Source of the DNA: Anthracocystis setariae
Lineage: Eukaryota > Basidiomycota > Ustilaginomycetes > Ustilaginales > Ustilaginaceae
NCBI GenBank assembly: GCA_928724745.1
Contig: CAKMXJ010000012.1
Location: 434,001-498,000, forward strand
Reading direction: 5' to 3'
DNA length: 64,000 bases
Made by a program: the position numbers and the translations under genes. Below, piece after piece: positions 1 to 10,762 of this stretch. The notes beneath the pieces were generated by a model. That model was given only the letters and a program-made list of their open reading frames with translations, made no database searches and was not told where the DNA came from. How positions within the stretch are numbered: the first letter of the stretch is position 1; every line of letters starts with the position of its first letter.

Positions 1-129
1 ATCGTGGCGGCTATCGAGGCGAGGAACAAGCAGGCTGCGCTCAACGTTCACCTGCAGCTTGTCACGAGCAGCAGCGGGGATATTGCTGCGGGACTCGTTG
101 GTGTCAAGATGATTCTTTCGCGTCTGTAG
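1..129 (+). CDS. SEC31: SEC31 C-terminal end (partial, COPII coat)
   Basis: The window opens inside a coding frame read from base 1 that ends with TAG at 127-129. It gives 42 residues, with a pattern RN-x3-AA-x3-H-x2-LVT-x4-DI near the end followed by VKMIL. That spacing resembles the C-terminal SRA1/Sec31 helical domain, in which arginine-asparagine, an alanine pair, a histidine and LVT line up along the last helices. Sec31 forms the outer cage of COPII vesicles leaving the endoplasmic reticulum. Only the last helices are visible, so the family assignment is tentative. Another protein carrying an SRA1-like domain is possible. Confidence 0.5.
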   Translation: MVAAIEARNKQAALNVHLQLVTSSSGDIAAGLVGVKMILSRL

Positions 130-467
130 GGTTAGGCCGGATTAGAGTTGATAGTGGACGAATGAATGTAGATACAGTGTGCCTTGTGAGTTCGAATGCA
201 TCCACAGTTGAAAGAAAAGCAGCGTAGAGGTTGGTTGGGTTGTGTTGCCATAGCTTTGCTGGAAGCGGAGCCGGCAGGGAGGAGAGTAGTGAAATTTGGC
301 TGGGAAGGCGATGCTCGACCTGTGGGCTGTGGTGGGGGTGTATGCACGTTCCACGTTGATGGTTGCGAAAAAAAAAAAAAAAAAAGCGAAGCCGTCATGA
401 TCGCGGACTTTGGTTCGCGACGTCATCATCGTTTGGATATCCTTTCTTACACTGACGTAAAGGTATA
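130..467. other. Intergenic stretch with poly(A) run
   Basis: This stretch separates the SEC31-like stop from the NECAP-like start. It holds an 18-base A run at 368-385 and the probable promoter and leader of the NECAP gene. No gene is seen on either strand. Confidence 0.6.
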
Positions 468-1294
468 ATGTCGGGGTACGAGACGGTGTTATTTGTAGCA
501 CGCGAATGTTTTGTATACCGGGTTCCTCCTCGGGCTTCAACGGCTGGGTATAAGGCTGGCGAGTGGGGGGATATGGAGGCGTTTCTCTGGAAAGGTCGGT
601 TGCGCATTATGGAGGATTCCGCATCGTCGGTTTGTTCGATTCGCTTGGAGGATGCAGAGACTGGTGAATTGTTTGCAGAGTGTCCGTACGATGTTAAAGG
701 TACCTCGGTAGAGCCTGTGTTGGATTCGAGTAGGTACTTTGTACTTCGGGTCGAATCCAATGCGCCCGATGGAAGCAGCAAGAAGGCGTATATAGGCATG
801 GGTGTAAGTATCATATCACTCGGCACACACACAGAGACAGAAAGGTTTCCACGAGTTTTAACCACCACGTTGCGTTGGACAGTTTCAAGATAGAAGTGAC
901 AGTTTCGACTTCAACGTAGCCCTCCAGGACTGGACAAAGTAAGTCATCCCCACCCCCCCCCTTCCTCAGCCCCACTGTGTTCTCGCTTCATAGCGCTCAC
1001 CTCTCACCTTTTCGTCTCGAAAGACGCCAAAAAGCAGCAGCAGCAAACCCAACAATCTCCAATCACCAAGACTCTCTCATCAACAACAACGATAATCCCT
1101 CGCCACACATCCCAACAGGCCCCAAAAAGGACTTCAGCCTCAAAGATGGCGAAACCTTTGCAATTAAACTCCCCGGCAGCGGTGGAGCTCGCAAAATCAC
1201 CTCTTCTTCCTCCTCCTCCTCTTCCTCCTCAACTGGTCTCGGTGGTTTCGGAGGCGGCCCTCTCCTCCCCCCTCCCCCGAGCAAGAAGAGATAA
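468..1294 (+). CDS. NECAP: NECAP-like adaptin-ear-binding coat-associated protein
   Basis: Three exons, 468-803, 883-938 and 994-1294, give about 230 residues. The introns are 79 and 55 nt, each with a GTAAGT donor and an AG acceptor. Without splicing the frame stops soon after the first donor, and splicing restores the family signature FQDRSDSFDFNVALQD. The N-terminal 130 residues match the NECAP PH-like (PHear) fold: YETVLFV start, YRVPPR, GYKAGEW, then the W-x-G-R-L-R-I strand. The C-terminus is low in complexity, with Lys/Ala, a Ser run, and GGFGGG followed by a PPPPSKKR end. NECAP proteins bind AP-2 and AP-1 ear domains and help clathrin-mediated endocytosis at the plasma membrane. No C-terminal WXXF ear-binding motif is visible, which is unlike animal NECAPs. 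Confidence 0.9.
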
Positions 1295-1299
1295 CCCAT

Positions 1300-1302
<3 letters not shown>

Positions 1303-1335
<33 letters not shown>

Positions 1336-1347
1336 ACATACACACAC
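1303..1347. repeat. (CA)n microsatellite
   Basis: A dinucleotide CA run with two single-base interruptions (TA at about 1331 and 1339). It lies in the short convergent gap between the NECAP-like stop and the end of the next gene. Confidence 0.9.
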
Positions 1348-1406
1348 TTTCTTCCTTCTCCACGACTGTGCTTAATTTCCATTTGCATCCAAAGCCAACT
1401 TAGAAT

Positions 1407-4400
1407 TCAGGACAGCAACTTGATCCACTTGGCCAACCCATCAAGCCCCTTGATATGCAACGGCAGCTGAGGCTGACGGTACTCGAAATTAGGAATTCTA
1501 AACCCTTGGATTTCGACCTTGGCCTTGACCTCTAGATCGAGCATGATTTGGCCTTTACTTTTGAGAAACGCGCCTACCAAGTGTTCCAGCGGCTGGGCGA
1601 GCGTTACGGAGACGGGCGAGCTGCGTTGTTGGCCTGGCGTCTTAACGTTACCTGCGGGCACGCGCAAGGGGTGATCGGACTGGTACGTGATGGAGCAGCT
1701 GCCGAAAGCGGCGCCCTTGTACGTGGCGATAAATGACATGGCACATAGATCGAAAGCAACACCGAGTGGATTGTTGACGACAAACTCTGCCTCCACCGAT
1801 GCCGCCGTGAGCGCGGTCACACCCAGTGTGATCGAAATGCTATCAATGAGAGTCCGGTCGATCATCGGCTTAAGTTCGAAGCGCAACTGGATGTTCTTGA
1901 TTGCGGGGAGGAGGATGGCGATCTCGCTCGATTGATCGTCGCCGCGGATTTCGAGCACCGTGGTACGACCCGACAGGAAGTTGGCCGGGATCTCACGCAC
2001 CGCGTCCGACCCAAGGCCGGGACAGTAGCGAAAGTGAATACCATGCACGGCCACTGGGCCCAACCCCAACTTGAAACCGCGTGGGACATGCGCCCTGCCC
2101 ACATACGTGCCACGGTAGAACGCCGCCATGGTCAAGTCGGTATCCGGCAGCTCCATCTGCAACGTCTTGGACGGATTGTTAAGGTAGAGCGAAAACACGA
2201 TCTTGAGGAACTCGGCCGACGCTTCCACCACCTGCAGATTCGTATACTGCACGGGACTCGATCGCAACCCGCGCACACCATCGAGCTGCAAAACATGCGC
2301 ATGCTGACCCAGATCAACATCAACGTGCATCTCGCCCAACGCCACATCGACACGCGCACGCGCTCGACCACGGATACTGATCTTGTCCGTACGTTCGCAG
2401 TCGGCGATATGCGCGATCAGCTGCGCCAACCCTTCCCCAGGCTTGGTAACGAGTTTCAGCGACCCAGGCGCAAGACACACCGTGCGACTCGACTTTGCCG
2501 TCCCGTCAGCAAAACTGTCATCGCCCTTCTGCACGCACGGCGTACACGACTGGACATCCGTATCGATTCGTCCCGTTGCCACACATCCGTACCCTTCAAA
2601 GTGCACCTCGATGTCGGCCTGAACCGCCAGCACGTCGAAACGCACACTCAGAGGCACCTCGACCTGGAACGAGATCTCGTCGATCTCAGCATCCATGCTG
2701 CCATCCTTGAGCAACTTGGCCGAGATCCTCTTGAGCTGCATGGCTTGGATCAGAGGATGTCGGTCTTGCTCGAGCACCGTGCGGATCGTCACCTTCTGGA
2801 ATGCTTGGTCGAGCCACGGCACCTGCTTGGGCAGAAACGTCGCACTGCCCACCGTGCTGATCGAGCCGGTGCGAACCAACCGGGTCGACTCCCTCCTCTG
2901 GATCGACGTAGTCGACGCCTTGCTGCGCAGATGCGCTGGCACCTGGGTACGACTGGACAATTGCATCTCGCCCATCGCAAACGCACGGTAGCCGTGGATG
3001 GTCAACTCCGCCGGCGCACCCGACAACAGCGCCGATGCCAGTGCACCGAACGATTCCAATGCAGCCTGCTTGTACTGCGCAATGGTTTGGTTCTCCTTGA
3101 GCGACTCGCTGCCAATAAAGATGTAGCCCGTAGCTTCGAACTCGACATCCGCCTCCACCAGCGGGAAGACGATGTCCTCGGCAGTGATGATCCCGATCTG
3201 AACCCCATCGAACTCGACACCCGCTTCGATCTTGGACAAGCCCACAGCGACGAGACCCTTATGAGGGATTCGCACCTTGGTCCTCAGCTTGAACGCTTTT
3301 TCCTTGGGACACCGGTTGCCGAGCTGACCTGAACTGCCGCTGGAAACCGAGGCCGAGCTTAGCGCTCTGCCTCTGCCAGGACCGGTCGGGGCTGAGATCT
3401 CATCAAAAATGTCCAGCCCGTCCAGAGCCAACCCCTTCAGCCCGCCTAGTCCGGGCAGTGTGACGGCCTTGGAGAGCACAGCGGGGAAGTCGGCGCCGCC
3501 TGCGACGATGCGACAACCCTCTGAAGAAATCTGGATGGGGACTTGCTCCTTCATGATGATTTCGGAGACGAACGCGGCGAAATTGGCGGTGCTCTTGGTA
3601 GTAGGCAGGATCCTCAGGCGGGTTTGCACCCTCTCCTCACTGCCAGCCACGCCTCGTAGCGGTTCGGAAAAGACGATCCTTCCAATGACCGCCGAGGGAT
3701 CGTCGCGTGCCTCGACGCCACACGGCGTGATACTAAGCATCTGATCGAAATGAATCTCGATATCCAGCGGTCCAAAATCCACCAGACCGATATCGGCCTC
3801 TACATTGAGACCCTTTTCATCCATGTCGAGGATCTTGAGACGAGTGATCGACACTTTGGCCTGATCGATCAGTGCATCCACCAACGGCGCACCCACCGTC
3901 GGCAGAATCGTCCGCGCCGTCTTGACCGTGATCGAGATGGGCAGATGATGCTGAACGAAACTGATCTCGCCGGGAATGCGGTAGCCACCAATCGACGTTT
4001 CGGCCAGAATATGCGCCGAGACCTTGAGCGAAGACAGAGCGCTCGCTACCAGGTTCGGAAGATCCAGCGGCTCCTGCGAAGCACTGCCTCCTGCTCGCTT
4101 GGATTGAGCCACGGCGGACGCGATCTTGCCCTGGTTCTCTGCGGTCGGCATGAGTTCGAGGGCGGCGACAAGGTTGGCGTTGAGCTCGATGCCTTTCCTG
4201 CTAGCCTCGGTCTGCAGGATGCGCACGTACGACGCTCCTCCCGCCGACAAGTTGAACGGCAGACTCGCCGGGATGGGATCTCCCGATGACAATGTCAGGA
4301 CGGGCCAGTCGGAAGGCGTGCGGATTTCACCCAGCCGGATCGCCTCGTTGGACGTGGTGACTGCATCTTGATCGCTCTGATCCGTCTCCTGATATGCTTC

Positions 4401-5792
4401 CGCCTTGAGCGAGTGGATGTGGAGAGGTGGGCCTAGATGGTTGCGCAGCGTAGCACGGGCGAAGAGCTGAGGCTGCGGGAAAGTGGTGGCGTCTTCGGGA
4501 GGAATCAGAGAGGCGCCGTCGAGCAATTTCGAGCTGATGCCGAGCGCGGGTAGAAGCGCCGAGATCTCGACACGACTGAACAGCTCAGCGACCCAGGGGG
4601 TTTTGGACGATTCGGGCGACCCAACGACCTTTACCGATACAGCACGGTTCTCTAGCAGGTAGCGGATCAGAGTGAGACCGGCGATGCGGCTAGGATCGCC
4701 CTGGGGAGCCACGAGAACGTTACCGGAGATGTCGACGCCGTTGGAGCCAGGCTTGAGCGTGAGATCCGGCAGCACCACCTCTCCGATGAAGGCATTCCGA
4801 TCTGCTGAGCTCGACTTGAGCTCGTCGACATCGGTGCGTAGACGCAGACGGATATCTCCCACGCGGGCGGTGATCTGTGCGGGATTGGTGAGCTCCACTT
4901 GAGCTCGGAACGAGATGCCCGTGACCGGGTCGCCTCCGGTGATCTGAAACGCTTTGATCGAGCTACGCTGCAGGGTACGCGAGGAGAAAGCTGAAGTGGA
5001 GCTGGGATCTTTGAACGAGAGCGCACCGCCGAGATGGTTGAGACCCTGGATGGTGATCTCCTTCTCGAGCGCGATGCGTTTGAACGACATGCCGTAGGCC
5101 TTGACTTCGGTATTGGCCGAAGCCACTTTGAGATGAACGGTGCCACTGGCAGAGATGAGAGAGTGGAAGAGCGCATGGAGGCCATGAGCGGACGAGGTTC
5201 TGGAAGCGACGTGGAGACGAGCGTCTACAACGACGCCAGCTTTTCGGGAGGAGCTCTTGACTTTGATGGGGGAGAGGTCGATGTTGGCAATGGCTCGGGT
5301 ATCTGCAGGATTGAGGTAGAAGTCGAGACCTTCCGGGAAGTTGACTTTAGCTTTTGCAGGGCCGGTTTTGGCGATGCGGATGTGCAGACTGATGTGGAAG
5401 CCTTGGGGAGTCAAGTCGCCCACTTTGATGGATTCCACCGAGATGGCGGACCTGGATACGATCTGATCCACCGCTTGTTTCGCCAGATCCAATGAGAACA
5501 GCTTCCTTCTGTTCTTGTTGGAAGCGTCCGAGTCGTTCGAGTAAGCGGTTTCGATGCTCGGCTGGGCGTCGAGATCATGTCCAATTGGCGACGGTACCGA
5601 GTCAGTGCTGGCGCCACCGTGAACGCTGCTGGAGCCATCGGTTGTTTGTGGGGAATGCGGAAAGGCGCCATTCGATGGGCTCGAGCTAAATGCCGTGACT
5701 GGACCATCGGTGGACTTTCCATCCTTTCCTTCATGTTTCAATGTGGATGACTTGGAAAGAGACTTCTTGATCGTTTTGAACACGGAAGGCAT
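1407..5792 (-). CDS. Large LEA2/DUF3712-like beta-sandwich repeat protein
   Basis: An uninterrupted reading frame of 1461 residues starting at ATG 5792. The N-terminal 100 residues are basic and Ser/Thr-rich. The rest consists of beta-rich modules that repeatedly show an N-P dipeptide followed by alternating hydrophobic strands: LNPADT near 165, TNPAQI near 300, NNPSK near 1210 and NNPLG near 1370. This resembles the LEA2 (WHy)/DUF3712 fold known from fungal proteins such as yeast Tag1. No clear membrane helix is present, although DUF3712 relatives often have one. Many fungal homologues are annotated only as conserved or, without strong basis, as pre-rRNA processing proteins. Possible roles are lipid contact or protein scaffolding at membranes, but nothing in the sequence decides this. 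There is no intron. Confidence 0.65.
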   Translation of the reverse strand: MPSVFKTIKKSLSKSSTLKHEGKDGKSTDGPVTAFSSSPSNGAFPHSPQTTDGSSSVHGGASTDSVPSPIGHDLDAQPSIETAYSNDSDASNKNRRKLFSLDLAKQAVDQIVSRSAISVESIKVGDLTPQGFHISLHIRIAKTGPAKAKVNFPEGLDFYLNPADTRAIANIDLSPIKVKSSSRKAGVVVDARLHVASRTSSAHGLHALFHSLISASGTVHLKVASANTEVKAYGMSFKRIALEKEITIQGLNHLGGALSFKDPSSTSAFSSRTLQRSSIKAFQITGGDPVTGISFRAQVELTNPAQITARVGDIRLRLRTDVDELKSSSADRNAFIGEVVLPDLTLKPGSNGVDISGNVLVAPQGDPSRIAGLTLIRYLLENRAVSVKVVGSPESSKTPWVAELFSRVEISALLPALGISSKLLDGASLIPPEDATTFPQPQLFARATLRNHLGPPLHIHSLKAEAYQETDQSDQDAVTTSNEAIRLGEIRTPSDWPVLTLSSGDPIPASLPFNLSAGGASYVRILQTEASRKGIELNANLVAALELMPTAENQGKIASAVAQSKRAGGSASQEPLDLPNLVASALSSLKVSAHILAETSIGGYRIPGEISFVQHHLPISITVKTARTILPTVGAPLVDALIDQAKVSITRLKILDMDEKGLNVEADIGLVDFGPLDIEIHFDQMLSITPCGVEARDDPSAVIGRIVFSEPLRGVAGSEERVQTRLRILPTTKSTANFAAFVSEIIMKEQVPIQISSEGCRIVAGGADFPAVLSKAVTLPGLGGLKGLALDGLDIFDEISAPTGPGRGRALSSASVSSGSSGQLGNRCPKEKAFKLRTKVRIPHKGLVAVGLSKIEAGVEFDGVQIGIITAEDIVFPLVEADVEFEATGYIFIGSESLKENQTIAQYKQAALESFGALASALLSGAPAELTIHGYRAFAMGEMQLSSRTQVPAHLRSKASTTSIQRRESTRLVRTGSISTVGSATFLPKQVPWLDQAFQKVTIRTVLEQDRHPLIQAMQLKRISAKLLKDGSMDAEIDEISFQVEVPLSVRFDVLAVQADIEVHFEGYGCVATGRIDTDVQSCTPCVQKGDDSFADGTAKSSRTVCLAPGSLKLVTKPGEGLAQLIAHIADCERTDKISIRGRARARVDVALGEMHVDVDLGQHAHVLQLDGVRGLRSSPVQYTNLQVVEASAEFLKIVFSLYLNNPSKTLQMELPDTDLTMAAFYRGTYVGRAHVPRGFKLGLGPVAVHGIHFRYCPGLGSDAVREIPANFLSGRTTVLEIRGDDQSSEIAILLPAIKNIQLRFELKPMIDRTLIDSISITLGVTALTAASVEAEFVVNNPLGVAFDLCAMSFIATYKGAAFGSCSITYQSDHPLRVPAGNVKTPGQQRSSPVSVTLAQPLEHLVGAFLKSKGQIMLDLEVKAKVEIQGFRIPNFEYRQPQLPLHIKGLDGLAKWIKLLS

Positions 5793-6466
5793 CGTCGAGT
5801 GGGGATTCCCGCCTCTGGCTGGCTGATGGAGACGCTCGAGCCGGGTCCAACCGAGAACGAATGGTAGACTTGAGTGGGTATGAAGAGAAGTTCGAACGGT
5901 AGAGCTGTAAGATGTAGCAGATGTTTGTGAATTCTGATGTTGGGGTATACGATGGTGTGTAGAGAAGGTGTGTGTGGGGGGAAGGGTACGAGCGTGATGT
6001 CCATGGAAGAGTGTCTGTCACACGCCCGCCTCGACGCTTTGTCCTACTCCACACGCAGCCCATGCAGCCCCACTGTAGCGACTGCAATTATAATTATAGG
6101 GCTTTGGCGCCCAAACTTTGAATTTGCAACCGCAAAACCCCGCAAAAGCGCCCAAATCCATCAAAAGGCGTCGTCCAACACTCGTTCGCGTGAAAGGCAA
6201 ATTGATTTTATTTTTGACTCGAACCAAATCTTAACAGTCGCTGTCCACATTCGGATCTCGGTCATGTCTCGTGCACCATCCACCGCTGCTGTTCGTGTAA
6301 CACTATACATGACTTCTCCTCGACCAGCATTGGATATCGTTGCTTCCCACATGTTACGAGATATGAGTTGCATTGAGTAGGGAGCGGGATAGTCCACACA
6401 AATCACACACACACACCTCATAACCGTCCAGTTTGTACAGTAGATGTAACAGAGTGACATTGAGTC
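5793..6466. other. Intergenic region upstream of the LEA2-like gene
   Basis: This region of 674 bases contains the promoter and leader of the minus-strand LEA2-like gene and the 3' flank of APC4. One TGTACAGTA motif occurs at 6434-6442, and a short CA run lies at 6403-6415. No gene is supported. Confidence 0.6.
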
Positions 6467-9367
6467 TTACTCCGACCAAGCCTCCTCCTGCATGGGCAAT
6501 TCACCGATCTCGACCGACGAAATGTCCAAATAAACGATCCTCTTCCCCTCTTCATCCGTCACTGCCACCGTCTGCTTGTTGGTATTCACTGCCAGCTTAC
6601 CTGCGCTGAACCCGTTCTCGAACTCGGTGGCTCTAACTGGCATTGCGTGCGCCTTGCCCTCCTGGCCAAAGGGAAGGTCTACGATGTTGAAAGCGAGCAA
6701 CACCGCCGTCGAGGTGGAACAGAGCGAGGCGAGGACAAGCAGCTCTGCATCTGCGTAGAACCCCACATCGATGATATTCAGCCGACTGTGACAAGCCACT
6801 GTCAAGTTGACCGATTCGAACTCGCCGCCAGTTGGGTGACGGATGACGAGGACATCTGTCGAGATCCCTTCAGCGGCGGGTCGGAGGATGTAGGCGGCCA
6901 GGAAAGTGTCATTCGATATCGAGGTCGCTGAGCCGATGCGACCGATACGACCTTGATCCTCGGTCGTCGAAGAAAGTGAAACCGCCGGTGCATCTTCCGC
7001 TCCCAGCCAACCTTGACCCGCCCTACTAGTCTTGGTCTGAAGGATCACCGCCTGCTGCAGCCCACCATCGAGCATCGACCCGATCTGATTCGCCAACACC
7101 TCGATTCCCCGCGTCAATGTCGGTACTATCGCCAAGACCTCCTTGCGCTCCCGCTTGACCCTGCTTGCGTTGGCACCCTGCTTTGACGCCAAAAACGCCT
7201 TTGCCTCCTCGAGCGCTCGCTTGTAACTCAACTCTACCCGTTCACCCTCCATGACCCTGACCATTGTTTCGTCGGCAACAGTCTGCGCCAACCGCCGCTT
7301 CGTATCCTCATTCTCAAACCCACGATCAATATAGCCGGCCACCGTATGCACATCGTACGTAATCGGCAACCTCGGCTCATCCTGATCCTGCTTAATCCTC
7401 TCCTGCCTCTCCCGCTCCGTCCTACACCATCGATAGAATTCCTGCGAAACCACCGCCTCCAAATCCACCTCCTTGGCCAAACTCAACGTCGAGTCCAACG
7501 TCGCTTGCAATAAACGCACTCCACCCTGCAGCCCGACTTGGTGCATTCCAAAAAACCGCGCCTGGCCCAGCAAGCCGCACATACAGACGATCGACCGCTC
7601 CAGAGCCGGCCGCAGACTCTCGGCCAGCAATCGCTTGAGGGTATACATGGAGGTGTGCGTCTGCTGTTCCAGTCTTGTCAGCACTCCTTCCGTCAGGTTG
7701 CCCAGCAGCAACTGCTCGGCGGCCGGTGCGGCCCGGCCGGTGAGGAGGACGTTGATGAGCTCGTATTTCATGTCACCTCCGAATTTCAGGCTGAGTTCGT
7801 CCATGGGTTTGTTCCATTCCTCGACGACTTTCTGGACGTATTCCTTTTGGTAGACCTGTTGGACGGCCGAGGCGACATCGAGTGCGTAACCGAGGAAGAA
7901 GCGCAGCAGATGGCTAAAGCGGCTGATGGCGGCGATGCGACCGCGTGTACTTGAAGGAGCATATCGGGTTGTGAGAGGAAGCGGCAGCTCCACCTGAATA
8001 CAAGAGACGGTCGCGTCGGCCGTTGTGGAGAGACAAGTCAAGTTGATCAAGTCTCTGGTTACCGAGACGATCTGAGAGACCGCGATGTGCTTTCCCGGTT
8101 CCTGCTCTGATACTGGCAAAAGTTGCAACGAGCCTATGCTTATCTGTGCATCCAAAATGAGGATTGCCTGTGCGCTCTTGCTTTGTGAAACAACGACGAG
8201 CGTCTCGGGCGACAAGGGCAGAGCACGATCATCATCCATGCCAACACTGCCATCTCCACCCTCGACCAATCCAAGATCCGCATTCGACTTTGCCAGATGA
8301 GGAATTCTGGAAAGCACCCCTCGTCCCTGTAGAGCAAGATGCGAAGGGTACTGGAAGCTCGGTGGAGGTTTTTGACCGCTCATCTGCATCATCCTAAGCT
8401 GGTGTGGCATGAGGTTGGCCGTCCCGCCTGCCGATGCAAACGTGTCTGCCGGTGGCAGCTCCGGCAGCGGCTGCAGCTTTGTCAGCAGCGCTTCGGTGCT
8501 AGCGTCGACCACATCACGGGAGGATGCAAAATCGACTTGGAGCCATTCGATCGTCATCGGATTCTCAAACTCGCTGCTAGTCTGAGATCCATGTGCTACG
8601 AGCACTGTCGATAACAGTCGACCGTCTTGCACCGAGTAAGTCCGGAGAAACGTCGTAGTTCGCGATGGTGCAGTGGACGAAGCTGTCACTGGCGATCTTC
8701 TGACGCTTGCAAGCACGCCGAGCCGATCGCCTTTGGGACTCCACGCGATATCATGCAGATGAACGTCCTCGTGTTCGTGTGGTGCCGCCGACGTTGTTGG
8801 CTCGAGATCCATCACCTTATCGAAGCTGAGTGCGACCGACCAGACTATGCTGCTATCATCGCCCATCCTCCAAAGCACCAGATGAATCTGAGGCCCTCGC
8901 TTGGGTTCTGGAATCGCGCCCGCACCACCAGCGGCAGCAGCAGCGGCTTGGGCACCGCGCTGTCGAGCGGCAAGCATGCGTTGTACGAGCGCGAACTGCG
9001 CTGCTGACATGCCCGGTGGAGCTGTGGCAGCGGGAGCGACGGAAGACGCGGCATCTTTGACGATGAGCACGACGAGATCCATGCGAGGATTCGTGCAAGA
9101 GCGAAGCAACGTCGACGGCTTGTCGAGATGTTGGTCGGCCAGGACAGGGAACATGCCGATCTGGCTACCGTCGCCAACGACAGAGCCATCGGTGAGAGGG
9201 ATCGGCATGGTTTCATAGACCGGGCAGCCTCCAATCCGACGCTGTTTAGCGCATGGTGCTGAGATGAGGATGGAGGTGTCGACGAAAGAAAGCGAGGGAG
9301 GATGTGGTGTGAAACCAACACGAAATCCTGGCAGTGTGAGCAAGTGTGTTGTTCTTAAGTTGGACAT
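6467..9367 (-). CDS. APC4: Anaphase-promoting complex subunit 4
   Basis: A single-exon gene of 966 residues starting at ATG 9367. The N-terminal third looks like a degenerate WD40 propeller: NPRMDLVVL, then LVLWRM near 165, then the WSPKGDRLGV blade near 215. It is followed by the Apc4 long helical domain at about residues 490-740, with YVQKVVEEWNKPMDELS, LLTGRAAPAAEQLLL and LTRLEQQTHTSMYTLKRLL, matching the family pattern of a linker helix, L-x-G-x-A and a paired-helix bundle. APC4 is a scaffold subunit of the APC/C ubiquitin ligase that drives mitotic exit. It links the APC1/APC5 platform to the TPR lobe. The length is somewhat above human APC4 because of low-complexity inserts near 115-150 and 300-350. 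Two C-terminal propeller strands appear to close the fold. Confidence 0.8.
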   Translation of the reverse strand: MSNLRTTHLLTLPGFRVGFTPHPPSLSFVDTSILISAPCAKQRRIGGCPVYETMPIPLTDGSVVGDGSQIGMFPVLADQHLDKPSTLLRSCTNPRMDLVVLIVKDAASSVAPAATAPPGMSAAQFALVQRMLAARQRGAQAAAAAAGGAGAIPEPKRGPQIHLVLWRMGDDSSIVWSVALSFDKVMDLEPTTSAAPHEHEDVHLHDIAWSPKGDRLGVLASVRRSPVTASSTAPSRTTTFLRTYSVQDGRLLSTVLVAHGSQTSSEFENPMTIEWLQVDFASSRDVVDASTEALLTKLQPLPELPPADTFASAGGTANLMPHQLRMMQMSGQKPPPSFQYPSHLALQGRGVLSRIPHLAKSNADLGLVEGGDGSVGMDDDRALPLSPETLVVVSQSKSAQAILILDAQISIGSLQLLPVSEQEPGKHIAVSQIVSVTRDLINLTCLSTTADATVSCIQVELPLPLTTRYAPSSTRGRIAAISRFSHLLRFFLGYALDVASAVQQVYQKEYVQKVVEEWNKPMDELSLKFGGDMKYELINVLLTGRAAPAAEQLLLGNLTEGVLTRLEQQTHTSMYTLKRLLAESLRPALERSIVCMCGLLGQARFFGMHQVGLQGGVRLLQATLDSTLSLAKEVDLEAVVSQEFYRWCRTERERQERIKQDQDEPRLPITYDVHTVAGYIDRGFENEDTKRRLAQTVADETMVRVMEGERVELSYKRALEEAKAFLASKQGANASRVKRERKEVLAIVPTLTRGIEVLANQIGSMLDGGLQQAVILQTKTSRAGQGWLGAEDAPAVSLSSTTEDQGRIGRIGSATSISNDTFLAAYILRPAAEGISTDVLVIRHPTGGEFESVNLTVACHSRLNIIDVGFYADAELLVLASLCSTSTAVLLAFNIVDLPFGQEGKAHAMPVRATEFENGFSAGKLAVNTNKQTVAVTDEEGKRIVYLDISSVEIGELPMQEEAWSE

Positions 9368-9623
9368 TTCCGAAAAAGTGAGCCGCTGCGCATCGGTGCC
9401 CTTTTCGCGTAGCGCGAGGCGCTTTTGTGTGTAGTGGGCACAATTTGGGGCTGCATCAGATCATGCAAAGGCCTCTACGAAGCACAAGAGCTGACGTTAC
9501 CACTCTCCGGAAACAACGTACATCGGATCAAAAAGCCAACCAGGGGGCTCAATCATCACATAGCTGGACAGAGCAGAACGAATGAGATGGAAACATGTAT
9601 GAATAAAGATTGCCCAACTACAA

Positions 9624-10762
9624 TTACTTGATCTTTTCGAGGATCTCAGGGACAGCTTCGTACAGATCGGCGACCAAACCGAGGTCAGCGACCTGGAAGA
9701 TGGGAGCATCTGCATCCTTGTTGATCGCCACAATGGTCTTGCTGTCCTTCATACCGGCCAAGTGCTGAATGGCACCCGAGATACCAACGGCGATGTAAAG
9801 TTCGGGAGCAATGATCTTACCCGTCTGACCTACCTGGAGCGCATTGTCCGCATATCCGGCATCCACAGCGGCACGCGAAGCACCGACGGCGGCGTTGAGC
9901 TTGTCGGCCAAGGGTTCAATGTACTTTACAAAATTCTCGGCCGACTTGAGCGCCCGACCGCCCGAAACGACGCGCGGAGCGGTGGCAAGGTCGGGACGCG
10001 ACGACTCGGAGACCTTCTCCTCGATAAAGTCGGTGAGCGATTCGACAGCGTCGGGCTTGACCTCTTCGGTGGTGGCGCTTCCACCCTCGTGCGCAGCTGC
10101 GTCGAACGCGGTACCTCGGACGGTGAACACCTTGACCTTGTCGGTGGATTTCAGAGTGGCGATCGCGTTACCGGCGTAGATGGGACGGGTGAACGTGTCT
10201 TCCCCTTCGAGATCGATGATGTCGGACACCTGGGAGGAGTCGAGCAGAGCAGCGGCACGCGGGAAGATGTCACGACCCACAGCAGTGTGGCCGGTGCAGA
10301 CGTGCGAGTAGTTGTTGGACTCGACAATCTTCTTGATCAAAGGAGCCAGAGGTTCCGAGAGCTGGTTGGCAAAGTCGGCGTGCTTAGCGAACAACACCTT
10401 CTTCAAGCCTGGAAGCCTGTACATTAGCAACAAAAAGAGCAAAGGAAAGAAAAGAGAAAGCGTCAATAACGACAGGTTTGGCGGCAGGCTTGTTTGTCAA
10501 CTTGGTGTGAGACTCACTTGGCAGCCTTTTCAGCGATGGAGCTTGCATCGGCCTCGGATGCTACAACGAGCGCATCGATGTCGCCACCGAGCTTCTGAGC
10601 TGCGGTGAGAGCAGAGAGAGTGGCGGGGGCAAAGGTTCCGTTCTTGTGCTCGAGGAAGACAAGGGTGTTGGCAAGATCGACTCTCGAAGTAGCGAATCCT
10701 CGACGGAGCGGGACAGCAGATCGGAGGCTGGAAGCGTTTCGCAGCGCAATACGGGCAAGCAT
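9624..10762 (-). CDS. ETFA: Electron transfer flavoprotein alpha subunit, mitochondrial
   Basis: Two exons, 10518-10762 and 9624-10416, are joined across a 101-nt GTGAGT...CAG intron and give 345 residues. The start at 10762 is chosen because the protein then opens with a typical mitochondrial presequence (MLARIALRN, Arg/Ser-rich, ending in RRGFATS). The ETF N-terminal domain follows (NTLVFLEHKNGTFAPATLSAL). The C-terminal FAD domain shows SGGRALKSAENF, VGASRAAVDAGY, QVGQTGK, AVGISGAIQHLAGM and INKDADAPIF, all hallmarks of ETF-alpha FAD and AMP contacts. It passes electrons from matrix acyl-CoA dehydrogenases to ETF-ubiquinone oxidoreductase. The yeast counterpart is AIM45. No beta subunit lies nearby. 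Confidence 0.95.

Noticed and set aside
1932..3332. 466-residue open frame on the plus strand
   Set aside because: Lies opposite the LEA2-like gene, shows composition typical of a reverse-strand shadow and no domain.
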